64,000 nucleotides of DNA from an uncultured Lachnospiraceae bacterium (GTDB lineage: Bacteria > Bacillota > Clostridia > Lachnospirales > Lachnospiraceae). The DNA lies in the NCBI GenBank assembly GCA_910585005.1, contig CAJUCN010000002.1:124001-188000 (forward strand). Reading direction: 5' to 3'. Numbering within the stretch: position 1 is the stretch's first letter; each line of letters begins with the position of its first letter. Shown in pieces: positions 25,116 through 33,270 of the stretch. The notes under the pieces were generated by a model. It had not been told where the DNA came from. It saw only the letters and a list, made by a program, of their open reading frames with translations, and did not search any database. The translations under genes were made by a program, and so were the position numbers.

Positions 25116-26594
25116 TTAAAGTATTTCCTGATATTTACGGAGTACAAAGTGCATACAGGTTCCCTCTTCTTCTTTGCTGGTCGCCCAAATATACCCCCCA
25201 TGATCCTCCACAATCTTCTTTACAATAGACAGCCCAATACCGCTCCCTCCCTGGGATGAATTCCGGGACGCATCTGTCCGGTAAAACCTCTCGAATATCT
25301 TAGGCAGATCTTTTGCGGCAATTCCTTTTCCATTATCCTCAATCTCCACCCGGATGGCATCCACTTCATCTAAAATCCGGATATCGATCTCTCCTTTCGG
25401 TTTATCCAGATATTTAATACTATTCCCGATAATATTATTGATTACACGTTTAAGCTGTTCCGGGTCTGCAATGACCATCGTATCTGGCGGCACCAGATTA
25501 GAATAATTCAGTTCAATATTTTTGGATTCTAAGTCCAGCCCTACTTCCTCGATACAGTCCCCAAAATACTCAGAAACATTAATCCTATGAAAATGATAGG
25601 GAATCCTGTTAGAATCAATTCCTGAATAGACTGTCAATTCATTGATCAATCTGTCCATATCATTGGCTTTATTATAAATGGTCTTAATATACTTATCCAT
25701 CTTTTCTGGCGTATCCGCCACACCATCCATGATACCTTCCACATAACCTTTTATCGCTGTGATCGGCGTTTTCAGATCATGGGAAATGTTGCTTACCAGT
25801 TCTTTATTTTGTTTTTCGGCAAAAATCTTTTCATCCGTGGATTCTTTTAGCCGAAGCCGCATATCTTCATAATTCCGGTAAAGCTCACCGATCTCCCCAT
25901 CTTCTTTGTCCGGAAGCATATACTCCAAATTCCCTTCCGCTATGTTCTGCATAGCGATATTTAGATGATTGATCGGTATGAATACCCCCCTGCTGATCCA
26001 GTTCGTTAAAAACATACTGGTAAATATCAAAATGACCATTATCGCAATTGCCATGTCTACAAACAATTTCCTTGACAAAATAGAATTAGCCCGGGTAATG
26101 ATAAAAAAACTCCCCTCACTGCCATCCTCAAACCAAAAATCCATCTTCCGGACCAGCTTTTTCATATCATCATAGTAAAAACCCTCTTTGGGCTGCTGTA
26201 CCAGGTCTTCTTCATCAAAATCCGGCAGCTTGTCAAAAATCTGGTCTGCCGCCATCTCATTCCCAGCATAATAAATTTTATCCTGCTTGCGAACCAATAT
26301 GTAAGATGCTTTCCCCGATATCCCGCTATTGATTTCAGAAAGCACACCCAAATCCTCTATCCCGAAAGGCTGCTTTTCCAGGATATCTGCTACTTTCGTA
26401 AAAATTTCATCTGTCAGCAACTGTGATGCATAAGTGGGATCAATCATTAAATTATAATCCTCGTTCCGGATACCATACTCCTCCTGTCCCCTGGATAAGT
26501 ATGCCCCTATACACAAAAAAGCCGTACATGCCAAAACCAATGGCAACAATATAATTGTGAGAAATGTTATAATCAGTCTTGTTTTAAATTTCAT
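25116..26594 (-). CDS. Membrane sensor histidine kinase
   Basis: 492 residues. Membrane segments at about 8-34 and 180-198 enclose an extracytoplasmic sensor of about 145 residues with no recognised fold. HAMP (about 200-252) follows, then the HisKA box NISHDLKTPITAIKGY with His272, and the HATPase_c domain with NNIIGNSIKYL, DNGKGIAAKD and GGSGIGLSIVKKI. It phosphorylates the regulator encoded 22 bases downstream. Its leader contains a terminator-like hairpin (26608-26631). Confidence 0.93.
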   Translation of the reverse strand: MKFKTRLIITFLTIILLPLVLACTAFLCIGAYLSRGQEEYGIRNEDYNLMIDPTYASQLLTDEIFTKVADILEKQPFGIEDLGVLSEINSGISGKASYILVRKQDKIYYAGNEMAADQIFDKLPDFDEEDLVQQPKEGFYYDDMKKLVRKMDFWFEDGSEGSFFIITRANSILSRKLFVDMAIAIMVILIFTSMFLTNWISRGVFIPINHLNIAMQNIAEGNLEYMLPDKEDGEIGELYRNYEDMRLRLKESTDEKIFAEKQNKELVSNISHDLKTPITAIKGYVEGIMDGVADTPEKMDKYIKTIYNKANDMDRLINELTVYSGIDSNRIPYHFHRINVSEYFGDCIEEVGLDLESKNIELNYSNLVPPDTMVIADPEQLKRVINNIIGNSIKYLDKPKGEIDIRILDEVDAIRVEIEDNGKGIAAKDLPKIFERFYRTDASRNSSQGGSGIGLSIVKKIVEDHGGYIWATSKEEEGTCMHFVLRKYQEIL

Positions 26595-26607
26595 GCCATG
26601 CTCCTAC

Positions 26608-26631
26608 AAAAAGCGCCTCTCAGCAGCGCTT
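26608..26631 (-). promoter_or_regulatory. Terminator-like hairpin in the histidine kinase leader
   Basis: On the minus strand AAGCGC and GCGCTT form a short stem ending in TTTTT, just before the kinase ribosome site TAGGAG. It may attenuate the operon. The stem is only 6 bp, so confidence is low. Confidence 0.35.
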
Positions 26632-26777
26632 ACGCTTAGCAAAATTGTCCTGTATTCTTCTTGACATCTACCAAGATCATTCACTGCCTTAAAAAAGATT
26701 ATAGCATATCCTTGTGGGCTATGCTTCATAAAAGAGGAAAAGAAACTATAAAAAATTTATAAAATCCAGAAATTATA

Positions 26778-26823
26778 TTGACATTTTTTCTCATTTTGTT
26801 AAACTAAAATAGTAATAATTACT
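26778..26823 (+). promoter_or_regulatory. perR promoter with PerR/Fur-like box
   Basis: TTGACA at 26778-26783 with a weak -10 TAAACT at 26800-26805 (16-base spacer). Directly downstream lies the inverted repeat AGTAATAATTACT (26811-26823), whose core TAATNATTA matches the PerR/Fur 7-1-7 consensus. Its place at the start site suggests PerR represses its own operon. Confidence 0.6.
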
Positions 26824-26849
26824 GTTTTTAAAACCAGAAAGGAATTTAG

Positions 26850-27245
26850 ATGAACCTGAAGCACAGCAGACAACGGGATTCCATTAAAGAATTTCTGGCT
26901 ACCAGAAAAGATCACCCTACTGCAGATACTGTATACATGAATGTCCGTCAATCTTTCCCCAATATCAGTCTGGGGACGGTATACCGGAACCTGACATTAC
27001 TTGCCGATATCGGTGAAATTGCAAGGCTCCGTGTAGGCGATGGCGTTGATCACTTTGATTATGATACGTCCCCCCATTATCACTTTGTTTGTTCGGAATG
27101 TGGGGCAGTCACGGATCTGGACATACCAGTCACGGATCAAATAACAGAAACTGCCAGGGAAAACTTTGATGGTGAAATTAAGGGACAAGTGACCTGGTTT
27201 TATGGCCGTTGTTCAAAATGTACCAAAAAATTTAAAATCATATAA
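26850..27245 (+). CDS. perR: Fur-family peroxide regulator (PerR)
   Basis: 131 residues. Winged helix about 1-75, with the Fur signature SLGTVYRNLTLLADIGEI. The metal sites follow as HFDYDTSPHYHFVC, CSECG and CSKC (structural zinc CxxC pairs). Fur and PerR cannot be separated fully by eye. Direct linkage to rubrerythrin and rubredoxin, and the box in its own promoter, argue for PerR. It senses peroxide by metal-catalysed histidine oxidation and derepresses its targets. The ATG follows AGAAAGGAA. Confidence 0.88.
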   Translation: MNLKHSRQRDSIKEFLATRKDHPTADTVYMNVRQSFPNISLGTVYRNLTLLADIGEIARLRVGDGVDHFDYDTSPHYHFVCSECGAVTDLDIPVTDQITETARENFDGEIKGQVTWFYGRCSKCTKKFKII

Positions 27246-27262
27246 GAAAAGGAGAAACGATT

Positions 27263-27802
27263 ATGAAATTTGTATGTCAGGTTTGCGGCTACGTTCACGA
27301 AGGAGATGCAGCTCCGGAGAAATGCCCTGTATGCGGCGCTCCCGCTGAAAAGTTTACTGCCCAGAGCGATGAGAGGACATGGGCTGCCGAACATGTAGTA
27401 GGCGTTGCTAAAGGTGTTTCTGAAGATATCCTTGAGGATCTCCGTGCTAACTTCAACGGCGAGTGTTCCGAAGTTGGTATGTATCTTGCAATGGCAAGAG
27501 TTGCCCACAGGGAAGGTTATCCGGAAATCGGACTGTATTGGGAAAAAGCTGCATGGGAAGAAGCAGAACATGCTGCAAAATTTGCTGAGTTATTAGGAGA
27601 AGTTGTGACTGATTCTACCAAAAAGAATCTTGAAATGAGAGTGGAAGCAGAAAACGGCGCTACAGCAGGTAAATTTGACCTGGCAAAGAGAGCAAAAGCA
27701 GCTAACCTTGATGCAATCCATGATACCGTTCATGAGATGGCACGGGATGAGGCAAGACATGGCAAAGCTTTTGAAGGTCTTCTTAAGAGATATTTCAATT
27801 AA
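27263..27802 (+). CDS. Reverse rubrerythrin (N-terminal rubredoxin domain)
   Basis: 179 residues. The rubredoxin-like domain comes first, with CQVCGY and CPVCGAP (residues 5-30). A four-helix ferritin-like di-iron domain follows, with the Glu/His ligands spread over EVGMYLAMARVAH, WEEAEHAAKFAELLG and HEMARDEARHGKAFEGLL. This reversed order is the oxygen- and peroxide-reducing type known from clostridia. It lies 17 bases after perR, with the ribosome site AAAGGAGAAACG. Confidence 0.93.
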   Translation: MKFVCQVCGYVHEGDAAPEKCPVCGAPAEKFTAQSDERTWAAEHVVGVAKGVSEDILEDLRANFNGECSEVGMYLAMARVAHREGYPEIGLYWEKAAWEEAEHAAKFAELLGEVVTDSTKKNLEMRVEAENGATAGKFDLAKRAKAANLDAIHDTVHEMARDEARHGKAFEGLLKRYFN

Positions 27803-27831
27803 TTTTTCATAAATGGAAGGAGAATAGAACC

Positions 27832-28005
27832 ATGAAGAAATATTTTTGTAATCCCTGTGGCTATACTTATGACCCGGAAAAAGGTGATCCGGAACATGGA
27901 ATCGCTCCCGGAACCGCTTTTGAGGATCTTCCCGCTGACTGGTGCTGCCCCTTATGCGGCGTAAGCAAAGATATGTTCCAGCCTTGCATTGACAATTATA
28001 ATTAA
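27832..28005 (+). CDS. Rubredoxin (57 aa)
   Basis: 57 residues, starting MKKYFCNPCGYTYDPEKGDP. The two metal motifs are CNPCGY and CPLCGV, with the central PGTAFEDLPADW typical of rubredoxin. It binds a single Fe(Cys)4 site and would feed electrons to rubrerythrin or a peroxidase. It follows the rubrerythrin gene by 29 bases with GGAAGGAGAA as ribosome site, and a terminator comes just after it. It is shorter than most automatic ORF cut-offs but clearly real. Confidence 0.94.
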   Translation: MKKYFCNPCGYTYDPEKGDPEHGIAPGTAFEDLPADWCCPLCGVSKDMFQPCIDNYN

Positions 28006-28017
28006 GTTATAAAAACG

Positions 28018-28056
28018 AAAAAGAGCAGGTACTGATGATCAGCCCCTGCTCTTTTC
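28018..28056. terminator. Bidirectional terminator between rubredoxin and ahcY
   Basis: AAAAGAGCAGG (28019-28029) and CCTGCTCTTTT (28045-28055) form an 11-bp stem with A/T ends on both sides, between two convergent genes. Confidence 0.9.
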
Positions 28057-28071
28057 TATTTCAGGTTTTAC

Positions 28072-29322
28072 TTACTCTAATGTATAACTATTTAAATATT
28101 TTTCCTGCTCCGGTGTCAAAACATCAATTTCTTTGCCAAGGAACGCAAGCTTTCTCTTCGCCACATCGTTATCTACCTCACGCGGCACATCGATCAGCTT
28201 CTGTGTAAGCTCACTTCCATGCTCTACCAGATATTTTGCAGAAAGAGCCTGGATTGCAAAACTCATATCCATAATTTCGGCCGGATGTCCGTCACCTGCC
28301 GCTAGGTTCACCAAACGGCCTTCTGCAAGTACAAAGATCCACTGGCCAGTAGGAAGCTTATAGCCCATGATATTTTTTCTCTGCTCCCTGGTTTCCACAG
28401 CAATCTTGCGAAGCCCTGCCATATCGATCTCACAATCAAAGTGACCGGCATTACAGAGAATAGCTCCATCCTTCATTACTGCAAAATCTTCCTCATCGAT
28501 AACTTTATCACATCCGGTAACAGTCACAAAGAAATCTCCCACCTTTGCTGCCTCATTCATAGGCATTACATCAAATCCATCCATTATCGCTTCTATTGCC
28601 TTAATCGGATCGATCTCCGTAACGATCACCCTGGCGCCAAGGCCTTTTGCCCTCATGGCAGTGCCTTTGCCACACCAGCCATAACCAGCAACAACTACAA
28701 TCTTACCGGCAACAATCAGGTTGGTAGTACGATTAATTCCATCCCACACAGACTGGCCTGTCCCATAACGATTATCGAACAGATGCTTGCAGTCTGCATT
28801 ATTTACACGAACCATAGGGAACTTTAATTCCCCCGCATTATTCATAGCCTCCAGACGGATAATACCTGTCGTTGTTTCCTCACACCCGCCAATAATTGCA
28901 GGAATCAATTCCGGCATCTGTGTATGGATCATATTCACCAGATCACCGCCATCATCAATAATAATATTGGGGCCTGCCTGAAGCACATGACGGATATGAG
29001 TCTCATACTCATCCGGTGTACAATCATACCATGCATGGACTTCCAGCCCATCCTTCACTAACGCTGCCGCCACATCGTCCTGTGTGGAAAGAGGATTGGA
29101 GCCTGTCACATACATATCCGCCCCGCCCGCCTTTAATACCTTGCAAAGGTAAGCCGTCTTTGCTTCCAAATGTACAGACAAGGCAATCTTCTTTCCTGCA
29201 AAAGGCTTGGTTTTGGAAAATTCCTCCTCCAGGGTACGGAGCAGGTCGCAGTTCCTTTTCACCCATTCAATCTTTCTTTCGCCGGACTCGGCTAAATTAA
29301 TGTCTCTGATTTCACTGTTCAT
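28072..29322 (-). CDS. ahcY: Adenosylhomocysteinase, short form without the C-terminal KxxxY tail
   Basis: 416 residues. NAD-binding Rossmann segment VVVAGYGWCGKGTAMRAKG; substrate side includes DDGGDLVNMIH and NNADCKHLFDNRYGTGQS. The enzyme reversibly splits S-adenosylhomocysteine to homocysteine and adenosine. The protein stops after LTPEQEKYLNSYTLE, so the conserved tail carrying the Lys and Tyr that touch NAD in mammalian-type enzymes is absent. This resembles archaeal/Thermotoga-type forms, some of which act on S-inosylhomocysteine. It lies 110 bases downstream of an SAH/MTA-deaminase-like gene. Confidence 0.92.
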   Translation of the reverse strand: MNSEIRDINLAESGERKIEWVKRNCDLLRTLEEEFSKTKPFAGKKIALSVHLEAKTAYLCKVLKAGGADMYVTGSNPLSTQDDVAAALVKDGLEVHAWYDCTPDEYETHIRHVLQAGPNIIIDDGGDLVNMIHTQMPELIPAIIGGCEETTTGIIRLEAMNNAGELKFPMVRVNNADCKHLFDNRYGTGQSVWDGINRTTNLIVAGKIVVVAGYGWCGKGTAMRAKGLGARVIVTEIDPIKAIEAIMDGFDVMPMNEAAKVGDFFVTVTGCDKVIDEEDFAVMKDGAILCNAGHFDCEIDMAGLRKIAVETREQRKNIMGYKLPTGQWIFVLAEGRLVNLAAGDGHPAEIMDMSFAIQALSAKYLVEHGSELTQKLIDVPREVDNDVAKRKLAFLGKEIDVLTPEQEKYLNSYTLE

Positions 29323-29432
29323 TTTTCTTTTCCTCCAATAAAATTATGAGATATTCAGCCGAATTTTTATTATAGTGATGGTCGTCTGCCCTATCATCAC
29401 TTTTATGCTCACTGCAATGCAGATACATAACT

Positions 29433-30734
29433 TTAATATTCCTTCTGGTCTAACCCCATCCTGACAATTATTTCATTAACTTTTTTATACACCAGCTCTT
29501 CATCCATCGTCAATATCTTTTTGTTTTCCATGGTCACCTTCCCATCAATGATCACAGTCTCCACCTCGGAACCATTTGCAGAATAAGAAAGCCCGGCAAT
29601 CAGATTATTTCGGGGTGTTAATGACGGTGTATTTAAATTTAAAATTGCAATATCCGCCTTCTTTCCAACCTCAAGAGAGCCTATTTCCCTATCCAGTCCA
29701 AGGGCCTTTGCACCATTAATCGTTGCAATTCGGATATTTTCCTTTGCGCTGATACATTGGGAGGATTTTTTCACCCCTTTGTGGATCAACGCCAAAAGGT
29801 TCATCTCATGGAACAGGTTTAAGCTGTTATTAGAGGCCGCCCCATCTGTGCCAAGACATACATTGATGCCCTTTTCAAGCATTGCCGGAACTGGCGCAAA
29901 CCCGTTTCCAAGCTTCATATTGCTGGCCGGATTCGTGACTACGCTGACATTCCTGCTCTTTAAGATCTCCATGTCATTTTCCGTAATCTGCACACAATGG
30001 GCAGCTATAGCCGGCACATCAAAAAGTCCATTCTTATCTGCCATCTCAATCGGAGTGCATCCATACTTTTCTTTGATCTGGGCTATCTCGCTCTCACTTT
30101 CGGAAAGATGTACATGGATGCCCATATGGTTCTTTTTAGCCTCCTTCGACACAATCTGCATGAATTTATCATCACAGGTGTATGGCGCATGAGGCCCTAA
30201 CAGAAAGGTCAGCCTGTCGCAATCCGCCGCCCCATCTTTTTCTTCATATGCTTCGCGAAGCCTCACCTGCCCTGCTTCATCATTACCGCTCCCCACCAGC
30301 CCGCGGCATATTACCGCACGCATTCCGGAGTCTTTCACCGCCTTTGTGGTCTGGTGGATATTCATCTGCATATCATTAAAGCAGGTGGTTCCGCTTTTCA
30401 TCATCTCAAGAATGGCAAGACAAGCGCCCCAATAAGCGTCTTCGTCCGTCATCTGCTGTTCTATAGGATCGATAGATCCAAACAGCCAATCCATAAAGCT
30501 CAGGTCATCCGCCACATTCCGCATAAAGGACATATAAGAATGGGTATGACAGTTTACAAGTCCAGGTATGGCAAACCTGTCCTTCCCATCAATCACCTTC
30601 TCTTCCCGAAACCCCTCAGGTCTTTCCCCAATAGCGACGATCCTGCTGCCCTCAATATAAATACTTGTTTCCTGGATACTATCCGTATCATTTTCCGGCA
30701 AAAGCGCTAAAATATTTTTTAATACAATTCCCAT
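29433..30734 (-). CDS. mtaD: MTA/SAH deaminase-like amidohydrolase
   Basis: 433 residues from the ATG at 30734 (AAGGAGG 9 bases upstream). Amidohydrolase fold metal ligands: NCHTHSYMSF (HxH), HVHLSESESE (His), AHCVQITENDM and TDGAASNNSLNLF (Asp). GPHAPYTCDD is typical of the MTA/SAH deaminase subfamily. Members deaminate 5'-methylthioadenosine, S-adenosylhomocysteine or 5'-deoxyadenosine to the inosine forms. The neighbour is ahcY, which points to SAM by-product recycling. Substrate preference is inferred. Confidence 0.88.
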   Translation of the reverse strand: MGIVLKNILALLPENDTDSIQETSIYIEGSRIVAIGERPEGFREEKVIDGKDRFAIPGLVNCHTHSYMSFMRNVADDLSFMDWLFGSIDPIEQQMTDEDAYWGACLAILEMMKSGTTCFNDMQMNIHQTTKAVKDSGMRAVICRGLVGSGNDEAGQVRLREAYEEKDGAADCDRLTFLLGPHAPYTCDDKFMQIVSKEAKKNHMGIHVHLSESESEIAQIKEKYGCTPIEMADKNGLFDVPAIAAHCVQITENDMEILKSRNVSVVTNPASNMKLGNGFAPVPAMLEKGINVCLGTDGAASNNSLNLFHEMNLLALIHKGVKKSSQCISAKENIRIATINGAKALGLDREIGSLEVGKKADIAILNLNTPSLTPRNNLIAGLSYSANGSEVETVIIDGKVTMENKKILTMDEELVYKKVNEIIVRMGLDQKEY

Positions 30735-30754
30735 AGCTTCATCCTCCTTCATCA

Positions 30755-30783
30755 AGTATACTAGACCCGTCCTATTTTTACAA
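30755..30783 (-). promoter_or_regulatory. Predicted promoter of the mtaD-ahcY unit
   Basis: Minus strand: TTGTAA (30778-30783), 17-base spacer, TATACT (30755-30760). The predicted start is only about 15 bases before the ATG, giving a very short leader that still includes the AAGGAGG site. Confidence 0.5.
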
Positions 30784-30810
30784 TCATTTATAACGGTCAA
30801 AACAGCAAAT

Positions 30811-30843
30811 AAGGCAAACATCTGCCAATCAGACATTTACCTT
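30811..30843 (-). terminator. Terminator after the GH112 phosphorylase gene
   Basis: AAGGTAAATGTCTG and CAGATGTTTGCCTT can form a 14-bp stem with three G-U pairs around a 5-base loop, followed on the minus strand by ATTTGCTGTTTTG. Confidence 0.6.
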
Positions 30844-30891
30844 ATCTGCCTATATCTGTTCCCCACTACACACAAAAGAGACATCCAAACC

Positions 30892-33048
30892 TTATCCTAT
30901 CTCATACCAGATAATCTGGTTTGCCTCCATATCCAGCCCAAAGCTTGTCCCATCTCCTTTATAGACAATAGTACTTTGCGGTTCATAGGTGTTGTTTACC
31001 ACGCAGTATTTCCCACTTTCCGGATATGCATGAACATCTACATTATAGTTGCTGGAAAACCACTGGTATAAATTTTTTTCATCCCCCGCGCTCCATAGAA
31101 TTGCCCGGTGCAAAAGCCTGCTGTTTTCAAAACTGTAAGGAAGGCCGCTGATATAAACGGCACGTCCACTGCCAAAGCTATTTACGGCAAGTTGGACTTC
31201 CTTATCCCTTTCTACCAGGATCGTAGTGCCTTCCAGCGCATAAATATTTTTCTTCCCTTCCCCAAAATCCACTTCCCTTTCCACGTCCTGTGTAATAAAG
31301 TGGCTATGGCATTTCCAGTTATATTTATCATACCCAAGGGTAAATCCACGTTCTTCTTCAACGCCAAATACATTGGCAAGCTGAAAGAAATGTCCGTTTG
31401 CCTGATGAGCCGCAGGCTCTCCCACACCAATGATCCCGCCGCCTTCATACACAAATTGCTTTACCGCAGAAGAAATATCTGCATCACACCACCACTCTCC
31501 GCCAGTATGGGCAGTATCTGCATCACCTACATTAATTAGTACATCAATCTCCTTTAATAAGCCTGGATGATCCTTCAACTCGGCAAAACTAATAAACTTT
31601 ACATCAAAAGGCGCGCCGGAAAGAGCTTCTATAACCCCTGCGTATGAGTAATTCTGCTTAAAGTAAATAGCATGATGTACCATATGACAACCCCATGCAC
31701 GCATTTTCCCCCAACAATTCAGCACTGCAACTTTTTTTACGCAATAGGGTATACAGCCTTTAATATTCTCATACAGCTCCCGGAATTCCTTACAGACAGA
31801 CTCTACATAATCAACAAATTCCGGAAAATCCAATGCCAGCTTTAAATATCCACCGTAACCGATCCTGTCAATGGGTTTGCGTAAAATCGCCCGCCGGGCC
31901 GTCACCCAGTTAACTTTTGCTTCTTTTACCGGATCCCCGCCTTCATGGAACGTATCTGGAAAAAAGTAGGGCAAAAGCCTGCCTTCCCGGTAAGATACCC
32001 CCTCGATATCGCTGATCAGCCGCAAAGTGGATCCATTTCCCACACTCCCTACGATAGCGTCCAGCCCCATTTCTTTAAACTCTTCCATAAAAGGTTCTGT
32101 GCCAATCCAATGGTCGCCCAAAAACATCATAGCTTCTTTTCCATACTCATGGGTAATATCTACCATTTCTTTAACGATTTCCTTTACTTCCCTTCTTTGA
32201 AAAGCCTGAAAATCCTGAAATTCTTTTGATGGGATGCGGTATTGATTATTGTAATAACCCTGGTCAATAATATATTCCGGCCGGAAACAGTAGCCTGCTT
32301 CCTTCTCAAACTGCTCCAAAATATATGGGCTTACCGATGCAGAATAACCGTACCAGTCCACATATTTCTCCCTGGCCAATTCGTCAAACACCAAAGTAAA
32401 CTGATGAAAAAATGTGGTAAACCGAAGTACATTCACATACGGATGATCCTCAATAAATTTCCGCAGACGCTCCATCGTATAGGCACGGGTTTTCGGTTGC
32501 CGTACATCAAAAGTGATCTGATGCTCCACATCCTTCCACTCATTTACTATTGCATTGTACATATGTACGGGATCCCACATGATATAGGCAAGAAAACTAA
32601 CCGTATAATCATGAAAAGGAACACTTTTTATCACCACTTCACCGGTTTTCTCTTCATAATGCCACTCCGAAACCGGAACCACTTCACCGGTACTTCTGTC
32701 AACCACTTCCCACCATCTGGTAATGTCGTCCCTGGTATTAGGCATCAGCATATCTGAATAGAAACCTTTCATCAGCAGGATCCGTAGTTCTTTTCCTGAC
32801 GCTGTATGCACTGGTGTCATTAGATACATCTGCTGTATTTCATCCGGATTGGCTTTTGCCCATGCATTGTCTTTGCGCGTAGTATAATAAGTGGCATACA
32901 CCTTCAGCCCTGCATCCTTCAATTCAATAGGAAAACTGGTTCCGTCACAGTCCCGTACCGCATCGGCCCCCCATCTTTTTGAAAGCTTAATGGTATCTTC
33001 GATCACATCCATATCTGTAGGTATTGTGATACGTCCTTTTTCACTCAT
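30892..33048 (-). CDS. GH112 galacto-N-biose / lacto-N-biose phosphorylase
   Basis: 718 residues, the usual length for GH112. The N-terminus GRITIPTDMDV is followed by ELMKRWGADAVRDCDGT-like sequence (KLSKRWGADAVRDCDGTSFP), a TIM-barrel core with WGTEPFMEEF-like GDHWIGTEPF, and a C-terminal domain with VGDADTAHTGGEWW. The family uses phosphate to cleave beta-1,3-galactosyl-N-acetylhexosamines to galactose 1-phosphate plus GlcNAc or GalNAc; some members act on galactosyl-rhamnose. The NahK-type kinase and ABC transporter in the same locus favour the hexosamine substrate. No signal peptide, so it is cytosolic. Confidence 0.9.
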   Translation of the reverse strand: MSEKGRITIPTDMDVIEDTIKLSKRWGADAVRDCDGTSFPIELKDAGLKVYATYYTTRKDNAWAKANPDEIQQMYLMTPVHTASGKELRILLMKGFYSDMLMPNTRDDITRWWEVVDRSTGEVVPVSEWHYEEKTGEVVIKSVPFHDYTVSFLAYIMWDPVHMYNAIVNEWKDVEHQITFDVRQPKTRAYTMERLRKFIEDHPYVNVLRFTTFFHQFTLVFDELAREKYVDWYGYSASVSPYILEQFEKEAGYCFRPEYIIDQGYYNNQYRIPSKEFQDFQAFQRREVKEIVKEMVDITHEYGKEAMMFLGDHWIGTEPFMEEFKEMGLDAIVGSVGNGSTLRLISDIEGVSYREGRLLPYFFPDTFHEGGDPVKEAKVNWVTARRAILRKPIDRIGYGGYLKLALDFPEFVDYVESVCKEFRELYENIKGCIPYCVKKVAVLNCWGKMRAWGCHMVHHAIYFKQNYSYAGVIEALSGAPFDVKFISFAELKDHPGLLKEIDVLINVGDADTAHTGGEWWCDADISSAVKQFVYEGGGIIGVGEPAAHQANGHFFQLANVFGVEEERGFTLGYDKYNWKCHSHFITQDVEREVDFGEGKKNIYALEGTTILVERDKEVQLAVNSFGSGRAVYISGLPYSFENSRLLHRAILWSAGDEKNLYQWFSSNYNVDVHAYPESGKYCVVNNTYEPQSTIVYKGDGTSFGLDMEANQIIWYEIG

Positions 33049-33080
33049 AACAATCCCCCATTCTTATTTAACATACGCTA

Positions 33081-33260
33081 TTATTTATATTGCCTGTTAT
33101 ATAACCACAGCAGGAAAATCAAACCTGCAAGTCCCGCCATCTGTGTAAAAAGGCCGGAAGGGCCAATATTTCTATGCCCGATCACTACTAAGCCTACACA
33201 TACCACAAAAACGACAAAAATTATGATCCCAATGACTATCTTCTTTGTAAACTCGTTCAT
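33081..33260 (-). CDS. Small membrane protein (59 aa) in the phosphorylase operon
   Basis: 59 residues, MNEFTKKIVIGIIIFVVFVV at the start, with two membrane segments (about 8-28 and 40-55) joined by a short HRNIGPSG turn. GGAGGGAAAGG lies directly before the ATG, and the gene starts 10 bases after the permease stop. It ends 32 bases before the GH112 start. I know no function. Its place between transporter permeases and the phosphorylase suggests a transporter accessory subunit, but this is inference. Confidence 0.75.
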   Translation of the reverse strand: MNEFTKKIVIGIIIFVVFVVCVGLVVIGHRNIGPSGLFTQMAGLAGLIFLLWLYNRQYK

Positions 33261-33270
33261 CCTTTCCCTC

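Noticed and set aside
29323..29432. Possible SAM or SAH riboswitch before ahcY
   Set aside because: 110 bases hold one short stem (GTGATG/CATCAC) but none of the conserved SAM- or SAH-riboswitch cores.
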